DNA of 64,000 nucleotides from Roseibium album. Lineage in GTDB: Bacteria > Pseudomonadota > Alphaproteobacteria > Rhizobiales > Stappiaceae. Shown in pieces: positions 35,433-44,736 of this stretch. A program made the position numbers and the translations under genes. The notes under the pieces are model-generated. The model worked only from the letters and a program-made list of their open reading frames with translations. It had not been told where the DNA came from and did no database searches. Location of the stretch: assembly GCA_001404055.1 (NCBI GenBank), contig CXTY01000004.1:62001-126000 (forward strand), read 5' to 3'. Numbering within the stretch: the stretch's first letter is position 1; each line of letters starts with the position of its first letter.

Positions 35433-36929
35433 ATGCAGGACATCACCCTGTCAGCTGCCGTACGGCAGAACCTTCTCACACTTCAGTCCACAGCAGACAT
35501 GATGTCCGGCGTCCAGAACAAACTGGCGACTGGCCTCAAGGTCAATTCTGCCTTGGACAATCCGAATTCGTTCTTCACTGCTTCCGGATTGAACTCTCGC
35601 GCCAGTGATTTGGGCAACTTGCTCGATGACATGGGCCAGTCCCTGCAGACGATCAAGGCAGCGGATAAAGGTATCCAGACAATTACTGATCTGGTTGAAA
35701 CCGCTAAAGCGAAAGCCAACCAGGCACTTCAGACTGGCAGCCAGTATGAGCGCAAAAAGTTCGCCGAGCAGTACAACGATCTTCTTAATCAGATCGAAGA
35801 TGTCGCGAAGGACAGCTCTTACAAGGGTAAGAATTTGCTGTCTGGCACTGGCAACGACCTGACAACGATCTTCAACGAAGACGCGACGTCCAAGTTGACC
35901 ATCGAAGCGATCGACTACACTGACAGCACACTTTCAACTGGTCTGAATCTGTCTGACCTCGCGCAAGGTCAGGGTGGCGCAACCTCCTTCCAACTTGAAG
36001 GCGGCAACAACAGCTTCACATTGACAGACGGTTCTGGTCAGGCACTGAATTCCAGCTCGCTTCTCTCTGATGCAACTGGCATTTCGACAACAAACACTCT
36101 GACCTTGAATGACGGCACTTCAATCACCGCAGAAATCTCGGGCTCAACGCTTGGTGTGACTGCAGGCACGACCGTTCAGGATCTTCTGGATACCATCGAC
36201 GGTATCGCTGGTGTCCGCGCTGAATTTGATGAAAGCAACGGAAGCCTGAAGATCATCTCGAACGAAGATATCGCTCTTCAAAACAGTGTATCGACAACGG
36301 CTCAGCTCGTATCTGTCAACGCGACTGTCATGGCCACAACAACTGCAACGCTTGCAGACAGTGGATCATACAGTGTCGGTGATACCCTTACCCTGACAGA
36401 CGGTAACGACTTTGAACTCGGTTCGCTGGAAATTGACGCTGACACAACTGTTGACGATCTTGAGAATTTCATCAATGACTTCAACGGTGTCTCTGCTGAT
36501 TTCAACAGCTCCACCGGCAAAATCACAATCCAAAGCGACACCGATCTTTCGCTCACGAGTGACAACACTGATTTCAACGCATCGGCCTTTACAGCCGACA
36601 CCGATGGCGTAAATCTCAGCGCGCTGTCCGACAGTGGCTTTGCTACCGATAACGACATCAACCGGGTTGTAGATCGGCTAAACAACGCCTTGTCCAACCT
36701 CAGGTCACAGGCTTCCGAGTTCGGTACTAACCTTTCGACTGTTGAGATCCGTCAAGATTACACCAAGACGATGATCAACACTCTTCAGGAAGGTGCAGGT
36801 CTTCTGACCTTGGCCGATACTAACGAGGAAGGTGCAAACCTGCTGGCCTTGCAGACCCGTCAGCAGCTTGCTTCGACATCACTGTCCTTCGCCTCTCAGG
36901 CAGACCAAACAGTGCTATCCCTCTTCTAA
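35433..36929 (+). CDS. Flagellin 2
   Basis: 498 aa. The conserved ends (LATGLKVNSALDNPNSFFTA; SEFGTNLSTVEIRQDYTKTM; LTLADTNEEGANLLALQTRQ) are close to flagellin 1. The central variable domain (about 170-410) is longer and contains two similar segments built on the pattern L-T-L-x-D-G/N ... T-V-Q/D-D-L-x-x-x-I (about 225-260 and 335-360), suggesting internal duplication. AAAGGG precedes the start. Confidence 0.97.
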   Translation: MQDITLSAAVRQNLLTLQSTADMMSGVQNKLATGLKVNSALDNPNSFFTASGLNSRASDLGNLLDDMGQSLQTIKAADKGIQTITDLVETAKAKANQALQTGSQYERKKFAEQYNDLLNQIEDVAKDSSYKGKNLLSGTGNDLTTIFNEDATSKLTIEAIDYTDSTLSTGLNLSDLAQGQGGATSFQLEGGNNSFTLTDGSGQALNSSSLLSDATGISTTNTLTLNDGTSITAEISGSTLGVTAGTTVQDLLDTIDGIAGVRAEFDESNGSLKIISNEDIALQNSVSTTAQLVSVNATVMATTTATLADSGSYSVGDTLTLTDGNDFELGSLEIDADTTVDDLENFINDFNGVSADFNSSTGKITIQSDTDLSLTSDNTDFNASAFTADTDGVNLSALSDSGFATDNDINRVVDRLNNALSNLRSQASEFGTNLSTVEIRQDYTKTMINTLQEGAGLLTLADTNEEGANLLALQTRQQLASTSLSFASQADQTVLSLF

Positions 36930-36976
36930 TAAAGTTAGAATCAGTCAGGCGTTCAATTTACAGCCTGAAAATCAGA

Positions 36977-37004
36977 AACGGCGGGCCATTGGTCCGCCGT
37001 TTTT
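36977..37004 (+). terminator. Rho-independent terminator of flagellin 2
   Basis: AACGGCGGGCC, loop ATT, GGTCCGCCGTT then Ts: an 11-bp stem with one G-U pair, 47 bp after the stop. Confidence 0.9.
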
Positions 37005-37218
37005 CTGTTTCCAGCAGATTACTATCCATATTTCAAAAAAATTTCGTATTAAATTCAAACAGTTAAAAGAAACCTTTTGGTAACTTTCATTTACATCGCG
37101 TTAATTAGTGCATCACCGATTAACTTTCCATTTAGATTTACGACAAAGGTGCGCTCTTTTCTTGATACGTTTGAGAGCTCTCCTGTCGAGTACTAAACAG
37201 GAAAAGCGGTGAAGTCTG

Positions 37219-38712
37219 ATGCCTGATATTGTTCTTTCCAGCGCGGTCCGGGACAATCTCCTGTCTCTTAAGAATACCGCCACTCTTCAAGAGCTCACGC
37301 AAACACGGTTGGCAACCGGTTTGAAGGTGAATTCGGCGCTCGATAACCCGAATTCATACTTCACTGCACAGAGCTTGAATGATCGAGCTGGCGACTTATC
37401 CAACCTGCTGGACAATATGGGCCAGGCGGTTCAGACCATCAGGTCGGCAGACAAGGGCATCACCTCGATTACCAAGCTGGTTGAATCGGCCAAGGCGATT
37501 GCGAACCAGGCGCTGCAAACGTCCAGTGAATACGATCGCAAGCAGTTCACCAGTCGGTACAATGATATCCTGACCCAAATTGAAGATATGGCGCGGGATT
37601 CGAGCTATAAGGGCAAGAATCTCCTGGCTGGTGTTGGCAACGAGCTCGAAGTCATCTTCAATGAAGACAGCACATCCAATCTAACGGTCAATCCGGTCGA
37701 TTTCACCGACACGACACTCGACGACGGACTTAATCTTGACGATTTGAATACCGGTGGCACTGGCACTTCTTCCTTTAATATGTATGGTGGAAACAGCACC
37801 CTGGCACTGACAGGCCTCCAGGCGTCTTCAGATCTCACGTCTCTAGGTGACTGGGCAGCCGGCGACATTGTTTCCATAACAGACTCATCTGGAACCACGA
37901 ATCTCACGGTGGGAACAGACATAACCACGGTTCAGGACTACGTCGACGCAGTGAACAACCTGACAGGTGTTCATGCGACTTTTGACGAATCCACTGACTC
38001 AATCTCAATTACATCTGGCTTGGACAATCCGCTTTACATTTCAAAGGACAATACTGGTGGCGGTACCGCCACTGATGGTAGTGCGACCGGGGGCACAACA
38101 TCGACCCTCGCCGTAACAGCGCTGAGCTCGACTGCAACGCTGATCAGCTCTGGCGGTTTCCAGGCCGGTGACACGATTACCATCACAGACGGCAACGCTT
38201 ACGAACCTGCCTCTTTGGAAATCGATGCCGATACAACAATTAGCGATCTAGTGAGCTTTATCGACAATGTTAAAGGCCTGGATGCCTCATTTTCCGGTGG
38301 CAGCATCAGCCTCATTGGCGAAGTTTCGTTCAATATCACCAGCAGCAACACCGACTTTAACCGAATGACGCTTGGCAGTGCATCGGGTTCCGTCGCACTT
38401 TCTGCTACGGCTTCCGAGTTCAAGACCGACACGGATATTGATCGAACCCTTCAGGCGATCAACGCAGCATTGGATGAACTCAGATCCGCAGCACGATCAA
38501 TGGGTACGTCGCTTTCGACAGTTGAAATCAGAACCGATTTTACGGAAAATCTGATCAACACGCTGGAAATAGGCGCTGGACACCTGACGATTGCCGACAT
38601 GAATACAGAAGGCGCAAACATGCTGGCCCTGCAGACAAGGCAACAACTGTCTTCGACAGCTCTGTCGCTTGCAAACCAGGCTGACCAGAGTGTCTTGAGC
38701 CTGTTTGGTTAA
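37219..38712 (+). CDS. Flagellin 3
   Basis: 497 aa. Terminal domains are homologous to flagellins 1 and 2 but more divergent: SSAVRDNLLSLKNTATLQEL, FFTA becomes YFTA, and the C-terminal NTLEIGAGHLTIADMNTEGA replaces the NTLEEGAG-LTLADTNEEG form. The central domain again shows two segments with the pattern T-I-T-D-G-N ... T-I-S-D-L. No terminator with T-run was found between it and flbT 90 bp downstream. Confidence 0.97.
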   Translation: MPDIVLSSAVRDNLLSLKNTATLQELTQTRLATGLKVNSALDNPNSYFTAQSLNDRAGDLSNLLDNMGQAVQTIRSADKGITSITKLVESAKAIANQALQTSSEYDRKQFTSRYNDILTQIEDMARDSSYKGKNLLAGVGNELEVIFNEDSTSNLTVNPVDFTDTTLDDGLNLDDLNTGGTGTSSFNMYGGNSTLALTGLQASSDLTSLGDWAAGDIVSITDSSGTTNLTVGTDITTVQDYVDAVNNLTGVHATFDESTDSISITSGLDNPLYISKDNTGGGTATDGSATGGTTSTLAVTALSSTATLISSGGFQAGDTITITDGNAYEPASLEIDADTTISDLVSFIDNVKGLDASFSGGSISLIGEVSFNITSSNTDFNRMTLGSASGSVALSATASEFKTDTDIDRTLQAINAALDELRSAARSMGTSLSTVEIRTDFTENLINTLEIGAGHLTIADMNTEGANMLALQTRQQLSSTALSLANQADQSVLSLFG

Positions 38713-38802
38713 CACCAACAGTGGATATCAGTAAGGTACCGCAGGTGCGCGTTAACCATTTCGTTAACGTTGATCGCGATACTCAAGTGTGGAGGTCATG
38801 GA

Positions 38803-39297
38803 ATGGCTCTCAAGGTCGAGTTAAAACCGGGCGAACGGATCATCATTGGCGATAGTGTCATTACCAATGATAATCAGAGAACTCGTCTTTTTATCGAAGG
38901 CCAGGCACCCATTCTGAGAGAGAAGGACATTCTCACACTGGCCACTGCGGATACACCGGCTAAAAAAGTCTATCTGGCTGTTCAGCTGATGTATCTGTCA
39001 ACTGACTTGGAAAGAATTCAGGAGAATTACTTCACCCTCGTCAATGACATTGTAAAGGCGGCGCCGAGTACGATTCCTTATGTTACGAGAATCAGTAACT
39101 CCATCATATCCGGCGCTTTCTATAAAGCTTTGAAAGAAGCACGCAAGCTCATCGAGTATGAAGGGACGCTGATCGGTCATGTACAAACAGGCAGCGCAGG
39201 CTTACCAGAAAACGAGCCAGGTGGCAGTGTCACCGAGGGAGCTGGAAGCGAATCTGCTGATGAAAGCCGCAGCGCGGCTCCAATTGATCAAGGATGA
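38803..39297 (+). CDS. flbT: Flagellin synthesis repressor FlbT with C-terminal extension
   Basis: 164 aa from the ATG at 38803 (GGAGGT upstream). The FlbT core (MALKVELKPGERIIIGDSVI, YLAVQLMYLSTDLERIQENY, GAFYKALKEARKLIEYEG) ends near residue 126. In Caulobacter FlbT binds the flagellin mRNA leader and promotes its decay, with FlaF acting in opposition. The last about 39 residues, Gly/Glu/Ser-rich, are read from DNA that is also the first 119 bp of flaF in another frame. FlbT is otherwise about 130-150 aa. Confidence 0.94.
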   Translation: MALKVELKPGERIIIGDSVITNDNQRTRLFIEGQAPILREKDILTLATADTPAKKVYLAVQLMYLSTDLERIQENYFTLVNDIVKAAPSTIPYVTRISNSIISGAFYKALKEARKLIEYEGTLIGHVQTGSAGLPENEPGGSVTEGAGSESADESRSAAPIDQG

Positions 39298-39553
39298 GTG
39301 GGAAGACGCTTCGCTCGCCGAGAAAGACGACGCATTGGTTTACAACAGGAAACTCTGGTCGATCCTGGTAACCTCAGCAACAAGCGAAGAAAGCCCCCTA
39401 CCCCAGGAAATCAAGAATAACATCGCTTCATTGGCGGTGTATATATTCAAGCAGACGATGTCGGTAATGACGACTGACGATTCTGAAAAACTGGCCTCTA
39501 TTATTAGTATTAACCGGGCGATAGCCGAAGGTCTTCGCGCGCAGCCTGAATAG
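39179..39553 (+). CDS. flaF: Flagellin synthesis regulator FlaF
   Basis: 124 aa. It starts MYKQAAQAYQKTSQVAVSPR, a typical FlaF start, so the N-terminus is not spurious. Further family features are ELEANLLMKAAARLQLIKDE and KLWSILVTSA. FlaF is needed for flagellin translation and secretion in Caulobacter, opposing FlbT. Its first 119 bp overlap the end of flbT in a different frame, far more than the usual four-base coupling. Confidence 0.94.
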   Translation: MYKQAAQAYQKTSQVAVSPRELEANLLMKAAARLQLIKDEWEDASLAEKDDALVYNRKLWSILVTSATSEESPLPQEIKNNIASLAVYIFKQTMSVMTTDDSEKLASIISINRAIAEGLRAQPE

Positions 39554-39576
39554 GCTGGGAAGAGACAAAAAATTTG

Positions 39577-39609
39577 AAAAGGCCGAAGCTCCTAGCTTTC
39601 GGCCTTTTT
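39577..39609 (+). terminator. Rho-independent terminator of flbT-flaF
   Basis: AAAAGGCCGAA and TTCGGCCTTTT form an 11-bp stem with a T-run, 24 bp after the flaF stop. AGCT words inside the loop can extend it. Confidence 0.9.
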
Positions 39610-39674
39610 GTTTTGTCTGGGTTTTGCGAGAAATTTTAGAAGAGTTTGTTGGGAGTTCCTGTTCCCCCAAGTCT

Positions 39675-39691
39675 TTCAATTCAGAATTGAA
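39675..39691. repeat. 17-bp perfect palindrome
   Basis: TTCAATTC-A-GAATTGAA, dyad around one central base, in the flaF/flgL convergent gap. Possible protein-binding site or chance. Confidence 0.35.
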
Positions 39692-39782
39692 CAGCTACTT
39701 TAATGTCAGATATCTCTGGCCAACCTGCCTGATCACGGAAGTAGGTAAAGCCCGCCTGGTTGAAAGGAATTCATCTTCCTCC

Positions 39783-39798
39783 CTTCGTCATGACGAAG
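39783..39798. repeat. 16-bp perfect palindrome
   Basis: CTTCGTCATGACGAAG, with no spacer, in the flaF/flgL convergent gap about 85 bp beyond the flgL stop. Confidence 0.35.
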
Positions 39799-39883
39799 AA
39801 GCCAAAACACGCCTTAGCTCACAAACCAATTGTGGTGACATGGGTGCTGACGGGTGACAATTTCCCTAAAACGCTTCGAATTA

Positions 39884-41419
39884 TCAGATGTAATCAGACA
39901 GGCTCAAGTTGAAGACGATTGCCGACGCGCGGTACGACACTTCAATGTTATTTTGAAGTTGCAGGATCTCGGCAGCGATCTGATCCTTATCGACGCCTTC
40001 AATATCAGCAATCGTTCCTTCGTAACTGCTTTTCATCTGAACGTGCCGATCGCTCGTCATTGAGATCGTGCGGTGTGCAATCGCAATATCGGTCGAAATA
40101 TCGACGATACCGGATTGATCCACACCAGGAGGCTGCAGCAAGGTCCGCATGTCGGCTGAGAGCGCATTGTAGTACTCTTCATCGGTTTGCGTTCCACCTG
40201 AAAAGTCGGCGGCGACAAAGGCAGCAAGCGATTGGACAAGTTCCTTTAAAGGTGTCTCGTTTGCACGCACACCGTAATTCACTGTCAGGTTGGTATCCAC
40301 GACCGAATTTTTGTCAGTGCGTGCATCCGTCGTGGTGGTATTCCGCCCCATATACCATTCTACCGTGGTCGCGCCTCCACCGGTGACGGCCGTTGCCGTG
40401 TCAAACGGTGGTCCGTCAACCCGCTGTGGTTCTTCACCGGAAAATGTGCTGAAAAACTCATCGGAGGCCCATTCATCGGACACTGCGCGTAATGTGGTCT
40501 GAGCCTGATTTTCTATCTCAGCTGCAAGTGTGTCCCGAAGGTTTTGAGCGGTCTCCTCAAGATCAGCACCGATTGCAAATGTGCCATCCACCTCATTGGT
40601 GGTCGCAGCAGTCAACTCGATCGAGATCGTCTCCGCATGCGTTGGCGGCAACGACAATTCGACAGTGATTGTCTCACCCAGGACGGGTTGCCCGGTGAAT
40701 TGCACATCAAAACTATCTGGATCAGCTGCAAGGGGCCCGGTGACCGCTACATTGCTGAGGGTAGATGTGACAGCTGAAATATCGAACCCGAAATCATGCG
40801 CGCCGTCTTCAGCAACGGTAAAGGTCGAATCTGTCGGGACAATACCGGCATAGTTTGTTGTCAGCGCCGATGTTGTTGTGCGGCCTGTGTTGGACGCTCC
40901 AAGATTGGCTTGCGAGTATTCGTCCATGTAAGTTTTCAGCCCATCCAGGCCATCGGCACCGTTCATAATCGCATCAAGCGCGGCCACTGGATCCGAAACG
41001 GCATCCGTTCCACCAAATGCATAAAATCCGGCAACTTCCGTGTTCATGATGTTCAAAGTTTCGTTCAACAGAAGTTCAGCGCGGGACTGGGTTTGCGTCT
41101 GACCATCGTCCTGCAGAACGAAATCGTTGGTATCCATGGCTGACTTGGCGTCGCGGCGAATATCTTCAAGTCGCTCAAGCGACATGGTCATGGTTTCCAG
41201 GTGCAGATTGGAAATCGTGATCGTGTTCTGGTAGGTGTCGATCATGCTGACTTTCTGCGTCAACTGAATGTCCAGCAGTCTTCTGTCCCCAACATCGCCA
41301 TAGGTTGTTCCGACCTTCCCCCTGGCCAGCTGCGTGGTCTTTTCAGCCAGCAGATCGTTCAGCTCACCAAGCTGCCGCGTTAGGTAGGTTCTGGAAGTTG
41401 TAATGGACGAGACAGTCAT
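39884..41419 (-). CDS. flgL: Hook-filament junction protein FlgL (HAP3)
   Basis: 511 aa. The flagellin-like N-terminus (TSRTYLTRQLGELNDLLAEK, VSMIDTYQNTITISNLHLET) and C-terminus (DVSTDIAIAHRTISMTSDRH-type, EILQLQNNIEVSYRASAIVF) identify FlgL. It is longer than the common 300-400 aa because of a central Thr/Asp-rich insertion (about 165-330). It follows flgK by 8 bp and is the last gene of flgE-flgK-flgL. Confidence 0.94.
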   Translation of the reverse strand: MTVSSITTSRTYLTRQLGELNDLLAEKTTQLARGKVGTTYGDVGDRRLLDIQLTQKVSMIDTYQNTITISNLHLETMTMSLERLEDIRRDAKSAMDTNDFVLQDDGQTQTQSRAELLLNETLNIMNTEVAGFYAFGGTDAVSDPVAALDAIMNGADGLDGLKTYMDEYSQANLGASNTGRTTTSALTTNYAGIVPTDSTFTVAEDGAHDFGFDISAVTSTLSNVAVTGPLAADPDSFDVQFTGQPVLGETITVELSLPPTHAETISIELTAATTNEVDGTFAIGADLEETAQNLRDTLAAEIENQAQTTLRAVSDEWASDEFFSTFSGEEPQRVDGPPFDTATAVTGGGATTVEWYMGRNTTTTDARTDKNSVVDTNLTVNYGVRANETPLKELVQSLAAFVAADFSGGTQTDEEYYNALSADMRTLLQPPGVDQSGIVDISTDIAIAHRTISMTSDRHVQMKSSYEGTIADIEGVDKDQIAAEILQLQNNIEVSYRASAIVFNLSLSDYI

Positions 41420-41427
41420 TCCGCACC

Positions 41428-43281
41428 TTAAACGATGTTTAGGAGCTCTTCGAAGAGCTCTTTGATAACCTGCATGACACGGGCGTTTGCCGCATAAGCG
41501 TTTTCAAGCTGAACCATGAAAGCCAGTTCGGTATCGAGATCCACCGCGTAACTTTCCTCGTAACGAATTGCCAGGTTCAAAGTGAGTGTTTCTTTCGAAT
41601 TCGAATACGTCGCCGCATCGGCCGCCTGATTGCCCTGAAAGGCGACGGTCTGGTTCACATAATCAATGACTGTGCCTTCGAAGGGCGTTGACGTGCTGCC
41701 AACCCCGGAACCAGGATCGAAGTGTGACGTTCCAACGCTCAAGGCATTGGCAAGATACTGCACTCTCGCCGGATCGTTGGACGTGTTGGGTGTCGGTGTC
41801 GTTTGATAATTCACAAGCAAGGCGCTGTCGGCAAGAAGATCAGGATTGACCCCAAAACCACGTGCGTAACCAACCCGCTGGCCACCATCTTCCAAAGCGT
41901 CTGTGAACAACTCGGGAGAATCGCTCTTATCGACAAATATTGCCAATCCAAGACCCTGGTCCGAGTTGCCTGTTACAGTTACGTCTGCAGATAGGCTTTG
42001 GACACTCGTTGGCGCAGTGTTGTCGCCCAGCACACGCAAATTGTCCGAACCGTCGTTGCTGACCGGAAGACCGGTCGCGCCAAGAGCCGTGGTAATGTTG
42101 GTGATGTAGGTCGCCGGTAATCCGCTGGAAATATCAATGCCAAAAACCGTATCATTCGGATCGGCTGTCGCAGAATTTCCCAGCGGTAACAATGTCGGAT
42201 CGTCGACGGCGACAAGCGTGACAGTCTGTGTGTCACCAAGCGTGTCCGTATACTCCAGTGAAATCGTGTTGCCCGCCTGAAGTGCGGACACATCCAGATC
42301 AAAGCCGCTGTCGAGCCCGACCGTGACCGCAGTGCTTTCAACCGTCACGTTTGAAAATGCCAGCGAAACCTCTGCTGCAATCGTATCCAGCTGGGTTTGC
42401 GCCTCAACAAGTATGTCGTCTCTGAGCTCCGCAGTCGCGACCATTACCCCAGACCTGGATGCGGCTATGAGATCGTAGGTCGTGCCCCCGGGCGTGGTCA
42501 CCGTAACGGTGTTACCTGCTTGCCCGGGCTGAAAGGAGTGCGTTGCCACGAAATTCAGCGTGGAAGCCTGATTATCTGCATATAACTGCTGGCCATCCGC
42601 CGTTTGAATGAAAAGCGTATTGTTTGCACCATCAGAAACCGTGACATCCAGATAACCGGAAAGCTGTTCAATGAGACGGTCACGCTCATCTTCCATGTCG
42701 GCGGTCGACACGTTCGATTGCGCGGCGTCGCGTATCGTTGAATCGATATCTTCGATTGAGGACAGCAGATTGTTGACGGTACTTGTCTGTCTGGAGAGCG
42801 CGTCGTCTGCTTCCTGCCGCAGATCCGTGATCTGGTCGTAGGAGGAACCGATCTCACGGGCAAATGCGTCAGCAATCGCAACCACGTCACTTTGAGCCGC
42901 GTAATTTCCCGGATCATTTACCAGTGTCGACAGCGAAGACGACAATTGCCCGGCAAGAGCGGAAAGACTGCTATCGTCATCGATCGTGCCGAAAATATCA
43001 TCCAGACGATCTGTAAAGCCGGCGATTTGCGCGGCATAATTCGTATCGGCCAGTGAGTTGAAATAGTCAGCCTGGATCTGTTCGTCGACAATGCGGCGAA
43101 CTTCCGTTGAATTCAAACCGGCAACATTTCCGGTCCCGTCAAAATATACGTTGGCAGAAACAGTTTTCTTGGAAAACCCGGCCGTATCAGCATTGGCGAT
43201 GTTGTTCGCCGTGATGTCCAATTGACGCTGATTGTATGTAATTCCGAAGACCGCAGTATTCAGGGCACTTGAAAGACCCAT
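41428..43281 (-). CDS. flgK: Hook-filament junction protein FlgK (HAP1)
   Basis: 617 aa. The N-terminus (SSALNTAVFGITYNQRQLDI, TANNIANADTAGFSKK) and the C-terminal coil (YEESYAVDLDTELAFMVQLE, NAYAANARVMQVIKELFEEL) are diagnostic. The domain with a D-x-R-D-x-L pattern (TAELRDDILVEAQTQLDTIA) lies centrally. It joins the hook to FlgL and the filament. Ordered between flgE and flgL. Confidence 0.97.
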   Translation of the reverse strand: MGLSSALNTAVFGITYNQRQLDITANNIANADTAGFSKKTVSANVYFDGTGNVAGLNSTEVRRIVDEQIQADYFNSLADTNYAAQIAGFTDRLDDIFGTIDDDSSLSALAGQLSSSLSTLVNDPGNYAAQSDVVAIADAFAREIGSSYDQITDLRQEADDALSRQTSTVNNLLSSIEDIDSTIRDAAQSNVSTADMEDERDRLIEQLSGYLDVTVSDGANNTLFIQTADGQQLYADNQASTLNFVATHSFQPGQAGNTVTVTTPGGTTYDLIAASRSGVMVATAELRDDILVEAQTQLDTIAAEVSLAFSNVTVESTAVTVGLDSGFDLDVSALQAGNTISLEYTDTLGDTQTVTLVAVDDPTLLPLGNSATADPNDTVFGIDISSGLPATYITNITTALGATGLPVSNDGSDNLRVLGDNTAPTSVQSLSADVTVTGNSDQGLGLAIFVDKSDSPELFTDALEDGGQRVGYARGFGVNPDLLADSALLVNYQTTPTPNTSNDPARVQYLANALSVGTSHFDPGSGVGSTSTPFEGTVIDYVNQTVAFQGNQAADAATYSNSKETLTLNLAIRYEESYAVDLDTELAFMVQLENAYAANARVMQVIKELFEELLNIV

Positions 43282-43353
43282 GGCGGTTTCTCCTTCGTTG
43301 ACGCTAACTTGCCGGGGAAACCGGCGGGTTGGAACCCGCCGGTGAAAAGGTCA

Positions 43354-44736
43354 CTAGCGGACCATATTCAGTGCGCTATCCAGCATCTCGTCAGCGGAAG
43401 TGACGATCCTGGAGTTGGCTGAATAGGCCTGTTGCGTGATGATGAGCTTGGAAAATTCATCCGCAATGTCCGCGTTGGACAATTCCAGATTGTTCGCCAA
43501 GATCTGGCCACCGCCGGAAAGATCCGCTTCACCGGAAGAGGTGGTCGCTTCAAACCCTGCACCGTCAACCCTTTTCAGGTTCTGCTCGGCTTGGAATGTT
43601 GCTAGCGGGATCTCGTAGACGGCACGTTGCTGGCTATTGGAATAGCTGGCAATCACCCGGCCGGATTCATCAATCGCGACACTGGACAGTTCACCTGCAG
43701 GATATCCGTCCTGTTCCAGGGAAACCGAACTTGCTGTTCCGTCAGGGTCCGAATATTGGGTCAAGGATCCGTTTGCGAACGAGAGTTCCAGGCCTGTCGT
43801 GGTGGTTCCATCGATTGTCAGTGATGCAATTGAGAAACCATCACTTGTACCGTTCACCGTGCCGATCACACCGGCCGTCATGTTGGTCATCGCGCCGGTG
43901 CTGTCGAATTCGATGTCCCCGACGTCGTACCAGGCGTTGGTCGCGTCACCGCCGGAACCAATGTACATGCTCCAGGTGTCGTTCACCGGGATGCCTGTGT
44001 CCTCGTTCACCGTCTTGGCATAGCGAACTTCAACGTTCATTGCCGTGCCGTTCTGGTTGTACATCGTAATCGAGCCGCCGGAGATGGAGGTGTCCAGGAA
44101 ATCCTGCTCATCAGCCACCGCCACATTGCCCGCACCAACTGCGCCTGCAAGCAGAGCAGATGCATCTGTTACTTCATCGTAGTCTGTCGTGTCAGGAATA
44201 CGGGGCAGGTTGGCCTGGTATTCAAGAGTGGTGGTTGCAGACGCGGCAAGCGGCTGGTCTTCGATTTGAATGACAGACGGGCTATCACCAATCGCATTGC
44301 CTGTATTGGGATCCAGCGGGAAACCCTGCAGGTAGTACCCTGAACTGTTGATCAGGTAACCTTCAGCGTCCCGCTCAAAATCACCTGCGCGGGTGTAATA
44401 GGTATCGTCCGCAAAACTCGTCGACCCGTCCACCACATCTGACGCCTGGGTTACAACGAAGTAACCTTCCCCATTGATTGCCATGTAGGTGTCGACATCG
44501 ACAGACGAGATATCGCCCTGCACGGTATTCGTGGCGCGGGAAGTTGCGAACGTGGTGCCTGAGACCTGCGAAGCCTGAGTTGCCCCGCCACCGGACACCA
44601 AATCAGCGAAAGTAGTATCCAGCCGCTTGTAGCCGGTTGTCTGCGAATTGGCGACGTTACCGGAAATATTTTCCAGTGCCGTAGCCTGCGCATTCAACCC
44701 GGAGACAGCTGAGTTGATAGCCCCATATATACCCAT
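43354..44736 (-). CDS. flgE: Flagellar hook protein FlgE
   Basis: 460 aa from the ATG at 44736 (AGAGGA about 9 nt upstream); longer in-frame starts run into the promoter. Family parts are MGIYGAINSAVSGLNAQATA, LENISGNVANSQTTGYKRLD, SYSNSQQRAVYEIPLATF and the C-terminal FSKLIITQQAYSANSRIVTS. It polymerises into the hook. The sigma-54 promoter at 44803-44818 drives it with flgK and flgL. Confidence 0.97.
   Translation of the reverse strand: MGIYGAINSAVSGLNAQATALENISGNVANSQTTGYKRLDTTFADLVSGGGATQASQVSGTTFATSRATNTVQGDISSVDVDTYMAINGEGYFVVTQASDVVDGSTSFADDTYYTRAGDFERDAEGYLINSSGYYLQGFPLDPNTGNAIGDSPSVIQIEDQPLAASATTTLEYQANLPRIPDTTDYDEVTDASALLAGAVGAGNVAVADEQDFLDTSISGGSITMYNQNGTAMNVEVRYAKTVNEDTGIPVNDTWSMYIGSGGDATNAWYDVGDIEFDSTGAMTNMTAGVIGTVNGTSDGFSIASLTIDGTTTTGLELSFANGSLTQYSDPDGTASSVSLEQDGYPAGELSSVAIDESGRVIASYSNSQQRAVYEIPLATFQAEQNLKRVDGAGFEATTSSGEADLSGGGQILANNLELSNADIADEFSKLIITQQAYSANSRIVTSADEMLDSALNMVR

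Larger units (their letters stand above)
39554..39883. other. Gap between convergent flaF and flgL
   Basis: 330 bp with no gene. Besides the flaF terminator it contains two perfect palindromes: TTCAATTC-A-GAATTGAA (39675-39691) and CTTCGTCATGACGAAG (39783-39798). Neither has a T-run. No small open frame has a ribosome binding site. Confidence 0.5.

Noticed and set aside
38752..38769. TTAACCATTTCGTTAAC upstream of flbT as CtrA box
   Set aside because: Spacing between TTAA halves is 8 rather than 7; kept only as a near miss.
43596..44069. 157-codon plus-strand open frame opposite flgE
   Set aside because: Arg/Ser/Cys-rich antisense shadow of flgE.
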